From AWTP1-13 sp963840075 (GTDB taxonomy: Bacteria; Pseudomonadota; Alphaproteobacteria; Rhizobiales; Hyphomicrobiaceae): a stretch of DNA of 64,000 nt. Below are positions 61,165-64,000 of the stretch, piece after piece (within the stretch, counting starts at the first letter, position 1; every line of letters starts with the position of its first letter). The position numbers were made by a program, and so were the translations under genes. The DNA is taken from positions 27,197-91,196 of the forward strand of contig CAWIXS010000047.1 of the NCBI GenBank assembly GCA_963840075.1. The letters are read 5' to 3'. Under the pieces are notes generated by a model, which did no database searches, was not told the origin of the DNA, and saw only the letters and a list, made by a program, of their open reading frames with translations.

Positions 61165-61548
61165 TCACTGCATGCCGTTCGGGATCCACGAGGGGTTCAG
61201 GTTCATGATCACCCAGGCGCCGCCGAAGGCGATCAACCCGGCCCAGACGATCTGCGGCAGCATGATGATGACAGCCGCTATCAGGCCGATGATGGCGCCG
61301 ATCATGGTCTGCACGGCCTTGAGGAGGTCTCTGGAGACCTTGTGGAAGAGATAGACGAGCGCGACGATGACGAGGATGAAGATCACCTGCTTCCACACGG
61401 GCAGGCTGTCGAACGGCAGCTGGAACATGGTCACGATTTGGCCGAACGACCAGCTCCACAGGACCACGAGCGCCTGCCAGAACAGGCTGGCGAGCCGCCC
61501 CATGATGTCGCTCAGCTCGTATGGTCCCTGCTCTTCCATGCGCGCCAC
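61165..61548 (-). CDS. Small membrane protein, unknown function
   Basis: 127 residues, four hydrophobic segments (IMGRLASLFWQALVVLWSW, QVIFILVIVALVYLFHKVSR, AVQTMIGAIIGLIAAVIIML and VWAGLIAFGGAWVIM). Either Met1 (61548) or Met4 (61539) may be the start. Not recognised. Same strand as the SppA-like gene. Confidence 0.6.
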   Translation of the reverse strand: MARMEEQGPYELSDIMGRLASLFWQALVVLWSWSFGQIVTMFQLPFDSLPVWKQVIFILVIVALVYLFHKVSRDLLKAVQTMIGAIIGLIAAVIIMLPQIVWAGLIAFGGAWVIMNLNPSWIPNGMQ

Positions 61549-61733
61549 CTGTCGTGGCTGGCCCGGTATGCGGCCGCCCTACTCTCGATGCCCCGATGCC
61601 CCCTGAAGAGCCGGATTCCTAGCGGGCCGCCGTGAAAGACCGGTTAACGTCCTTGGAGACGGGTCTGGAGCCGACGGCCTCGCCACGAGCCAAGGCGTCG
61701 TCCGTGGCCCGCAGAGCCTTGGCTTGCCGAGGG

Positions 61734-61997
61734 TCATCGTTGCCCGGGCTTGCGCCGGTCGAGGAGCGTTGCGGTGATCGTCTCCCCGGTGTCCTCGTTG
61801 GTCACCGACAGCCTCGCCGCCTCACGCCTGCCTCTCCCCGCGACCTCACGCAGCGTCAGGCGGGCGCCGTGCATCCAGACGGAAGCGGCCACTGCGTCAA
61901 TGGGACTGACCGACAGCCGGCGCCCGTCGGCGAGCAGGAGCACATCTCCGTTCTTCTCGACATCCTCGAGGATCGCTTTCTGTTCGAGATCGGCCAT
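61734..61997 (-). CDS. Small conserved hypothetical protein
   Basis: 87 residues from the ATG at 61997 (MADLEQKAILEDVEKNGDVL). A compact beta/alpha pattern: LLADGRRLSVSPIDAVAASV, WMHGARLTLREVAGRGRREA and RLSVTNEDTGETITATLLDR. Composition and codon use look native. No family recognised; it is the last host gene before the tRNA-Lys fragment. Confidence 0.55.
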   Translation of the reverse strand: MADLEQKAILEDVEKNGDVLLLADGRRLSVSPIDAVAASVWMHGARLTLREVAGRGRREAARLSVTNEDTGETITATLLDRRKPGQR

Positions 61998-62143
61998 GGC
62001 AATTCTTCCGCGCAGCATGAAGGGATCGATCGGCCTGGCGCTCGAGACGCCGAAAATACTGAGGCGCTCGATGGGTCGGTCACCCGACGCAGCATACGCA
62101 AGAAATGTGATGAAACTGGAGTCCGCGCCCCGATTTTCGGCAC

Positions 62144-62188
62144 TGGTGAGCCCGGTTGGGATCGAACCAACGACCACCTGATTAAAAG
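62144..62188 (-). other. 3' fragment of tRNA-Lys(UUU): likely attachment site (attL/attR) of an integrative element
   Basis: On the minus strand the segment reads CTTTTAATCAGG, GTCGTTGGTTCGATCC, CAACCGGGCTCACCA: anticodon loop with UUU, anticodon-stem 3' strand, variable loop, complete T arm and acceptor 3' strand with CCA. The 5' half (acceptor, D arm, anticodon 5' stem) is missing; sequence right of 62188 diverges at once. A cut in the anticodon loop is the usual crossover of tyrosine integrases. The integrase 170 bases to the right supports an element inserted here, whose body lies to the right. Confidence 0.75.
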
Positions 62189-62355
62189 CTAGGGCTGGGC
62201 ATCGCTCACAGGCTTCCGCAAGACGTCCTAAGTGTGCAGAAGCCAATAAAAACTGTGGCTTTCTGCGAAGTACCCCCTTACGAAAGATGAACAAGGCGCG
62301 CTAAGCGTGCTTCCGCAGTGCTTCCGCAAGCCCTGCACGCAACGGAGGGGAGCGC

Positions 62356-63647
62356 GTGGCCAGCATCACCTGGGAGAGGGCTTTCACCGAGCCGATCGTC
62401 GAGGCCATCATCGAGCGCACCCGACTGCGCAAGGGCGAGCGCGACACCATCGTGTTCGACCCCGGCGTGCGGGGCTTCCACGTCCGCATCTTCGCCAGCG
62501 GCACCGTCAACTACGGGGTGCAGGTGCGGGTGCTGCGCAAGACGCGGCGGCACGCGCTGGGGCCGGTCGCCAAGGGCCGCCTGAAGGACGCCCACAGGCT
62601 CGCCGGCGAGATCATCGCCAAGGCACGGCTCGGCATCGACATGCAGGCTGAGAAGAAGGCCGCTGCCGCCAAGGTCGAGACCCCGCTCTCCGAGGTGATC
62701 GAGAAGTACCTCGCCGCCCGGAAGTGGAACCCGCGCCGCTCCGATGCCGAGAACGTCAACGACGGCCGGCTGCGCCCGCGGACCTGGGAGGAAGCCAAGC
62801 GCTACCTGCGAGGGCGACTACTGGAAGCCGCTGCGGTCGAAGGCGGTCGACGAGATCGGCCGGCGCGAGATCGTGGCCCAGGTGCTCGCTATCGAGGACG
62901 CCAGCGGCAAGCGCACAGCGGACTGCGCCCGCGCGCATCTGGGTATGTGCTTCGCCTGGGCGGTCGATCGCTACAACCTGCTCGCCAACCCGGTGCTCGG
63001 CATCAAGGCGCGCGGCAGAACCGTGAGGCGGTCGCGCACGCTCAGCCCGAGCGAGATCCGGGAAGTGTGGGCCGCCAGCTTCTCGGCCGCTCCCCAGGCC
63101 GGCGGCGAGTTCGGCCGCATCGTGCGGCTGCTCCTGCTCACGGGCCAGCGTCGCGACGAGATCGCCAACCTGGCATGGGGCGAGCTCAACACCGCCGACG
63201 CCCGGATCGAGCTGCCGCCGGAGCGCACCAAGAACCATCTCGCCCACGTGGTGCCGATGTCCGACCAGGCCGCCGAGGTGCTCGCCGGTCTGGAGCGCGT
63301 GGCCGGCGACGTGTTCGTGTTCGGGCGCGGCGAGGTGGCGGGCTTCTCGGGATGGTCGAGGGCCAAGGCGGCGCTCGACAGGCGCATCGCCGACGCGCGC
63401 AAGAAGACGCGCATCAAGGAGGTGATGCCGCGTTGGACGTTGCATGACTTGCGGCGCACCGTGTCGAGCGGGATGGCGGCGCTCAAGATCGAGCCGGCCG
63501 TGGTCGAGGCGGTGCTGAACCACGTCAGCGGTGTGAAGGCCGGCGTGGCCGGGACCTATAATCAGTAGCCAGTACCTCGATGAGAAGCGGGAGGCGCTGA
63601 AGGCGTGGGGCGACTACGTTGCGAAGATGGTCGGGGCGCGCCAGTAA
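62356..63647 (+). pseudogene. int: Tyrosine-type integrase, P4/DUF4102 type (two frameshifts)
   Basis: Conceptual product is a site-specific recombinase for a tRNA-targeting integrative element. The N-terminal DUF4102-like arm-binding part (MASITWERAFTEPIVEAIIE, VFDPGVRGFHVRIFASGTVN) is followed by a core-binding domain, and a catalytic domain with LLTGQRRDEIANLAW (Arg), ERTKNHLAHVVPM (Lys), LHDLRRTVSSGM (His-x-x-Arg), LNHVSG (His) and GTYNQ (Tyr). Frame breaks lie near 62809 (in a GCGAGGG run) and near 63565, just after the catalytic Tyr; beyond the second break the C-terminus continues SQYLDEKREALKAWGDYVAK to a stop at 63645. GTG start at 62356, with GGAGGGGAG before it. All catalytic residues survive. 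Confidence 0.85.
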
Positions 63648-63707
63648 CCATGGCCACGAAGCTCCGATAGGATGCTCCGTTGCAGGCGAAGCGATGAGCG
63701 CGAGCCG

Positions 63708-64000
63708 ATGCCTGCTCGGCGTGTCATCTCTCGCAGCTACGGTGCGATCGTGCCGGGATGCCCGAGGCCAACCGCGCGCTCCTACATCGTCCGATACCCC
63801 GACGCATCCGGGATAAGCAGATGGGGCGGCGGGGTGGAGCCTCTTGAGGGCCGGCGGGAGCGGATTGCGGCCTACCGCGCGAGCCATCCGGAGAGATCAA
63901 TCACGATGGCGGAGATTCAATCTCTGGTGCAGGACCTGTGCGCAAATATCGAGGCGTCGGAGGCGACGCTCAAAGAGGCCCAGCGCATGCTGGAGCCCGT
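63708..64000 (+). CDS. Partial gene at right edge, unknown function
   Basis: An open frame runs from the ATG at 63708 off the right edge without a stop. It reads MPARRVISRSYGAIVPGCPR, then EGRRERIAAYRASHPERSIT and MAEIQSLVQDLCANIEASEA. A later ATG (63906, preceded by GGAGAG) is an equally good start and gives only MAEIQSLVQDLC onward. Presumably the first cargo or regulatory gene of the putative integrative element. Not recognised. Confidence 0.35.
   Translation, partial: MPARRVISRSYGAIVPGCPRPTARSYIVRYPDASGISRWGGGVEPLEGRRERIAAYRASHPERSITMAEIQSLVQDLCANIEASEATLKEAQRMLEP

Noticed and set aside
62101..62190. Complete tRNA-Lys gene
   Set aside because: Only the 3' part from the anticodon loop to CCA is present; the bases beyond 62188 cannot form the D arm or the acceptor 5' strand.

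Overview
The window is GC-rich DNA from an alphaproteobacterium, most likely a Hyphomicrobiales (Rhizobiales) relative. The evidence is the gene order serS-surE-nlpD-like-ATPase-yajC-secD-secF-Mth938-squalene/phytoene synthase, an Asp-type (Mg2+) HemB, the Bpt aminoacyltransferase, and TRAP and Bug solute-binding transport genes. This is inference from gene content; no rRNA is present. Nearly all of the window is ordinary chromosome, but a tRNA-Lys 3' fragment followed by a tyrosine integrase at 62.1-63.7 kb probably marks the left edge of an integrative element that runs off the right end.

Layout. 0-12.1 kb: a partial HigA-type antitoxin, serS, a broken glutaredoxin gene, surE, a LysM/M23 lipoprotein, a DUF815-like ATPase, then yajC-secD-secF with the NDUFAF3-like and NDUFAF6-like genes, and a large SGNH hydrolase. 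12.2-19 kb: a Cys-cluster protein, an RhlE-type helicase, an alpha/beta hydrolase, an LptA-like protein and parE. 19-24 kb: a TRAP transporter cluster (dctM, dctQ, dctP) that contains a MetE-like methyltransferase and a 26-codon ORF. 24-28 kb: two tandem CPBP-type membrane proteases followed by two tandem periplasmic OB-fold-like proteins, that is, two adjacent duplications. 28-33 kb: a cytochrome b/molybdopterin oxidoreductase pair, bpt and hemB. 33.4-36.9 kb: several unrecognised envelope proteins. 36.9-44 kb: an extensin-like protein, a 3-hydroxyisobutyryl-CoA hydrolase-like enzyme and an RND efflux pair. 44-45.9 kb: a two-gene cassette of visibly lower GC with a membrane-anchored ParA-type ATPase and an unknown partner. 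46-50.6 kb: catabolic genes (FAH family, OYE family, M20 carbamoylase, Bug protein). 50.6-54.1 kb: the EF-P system (epmB, epmA, efp), where a small insertion has duplicated the 3' end of epmA. 54-62 kb: a MarR-GNAT fusion, recO, an AbrB-family permease, an SbmA/YddA-type ABC transporter, an SppA-like membrane protease and small membrane proteins.

Two features run through the whole window. First, several palindromic repeat families sit between genes: GTCATCCCGG...CCGGGATGAC elements, GGGTCTGAC hairpins, GGTGCAATCG hairpins and GAATAGCGA repeats. Second, at least ten small indels break otherwise well-conserved genes (grxC, secD, the phytoene synthase-like gene, an alpha/beta hydrolase, a small secreted protein and the integrase). 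secD is normally near-essential and several breaks fall in G/C runs, so sequence error is at least as likely as true gene decay. Frameshifted genes are therefore described by their conceptual product.
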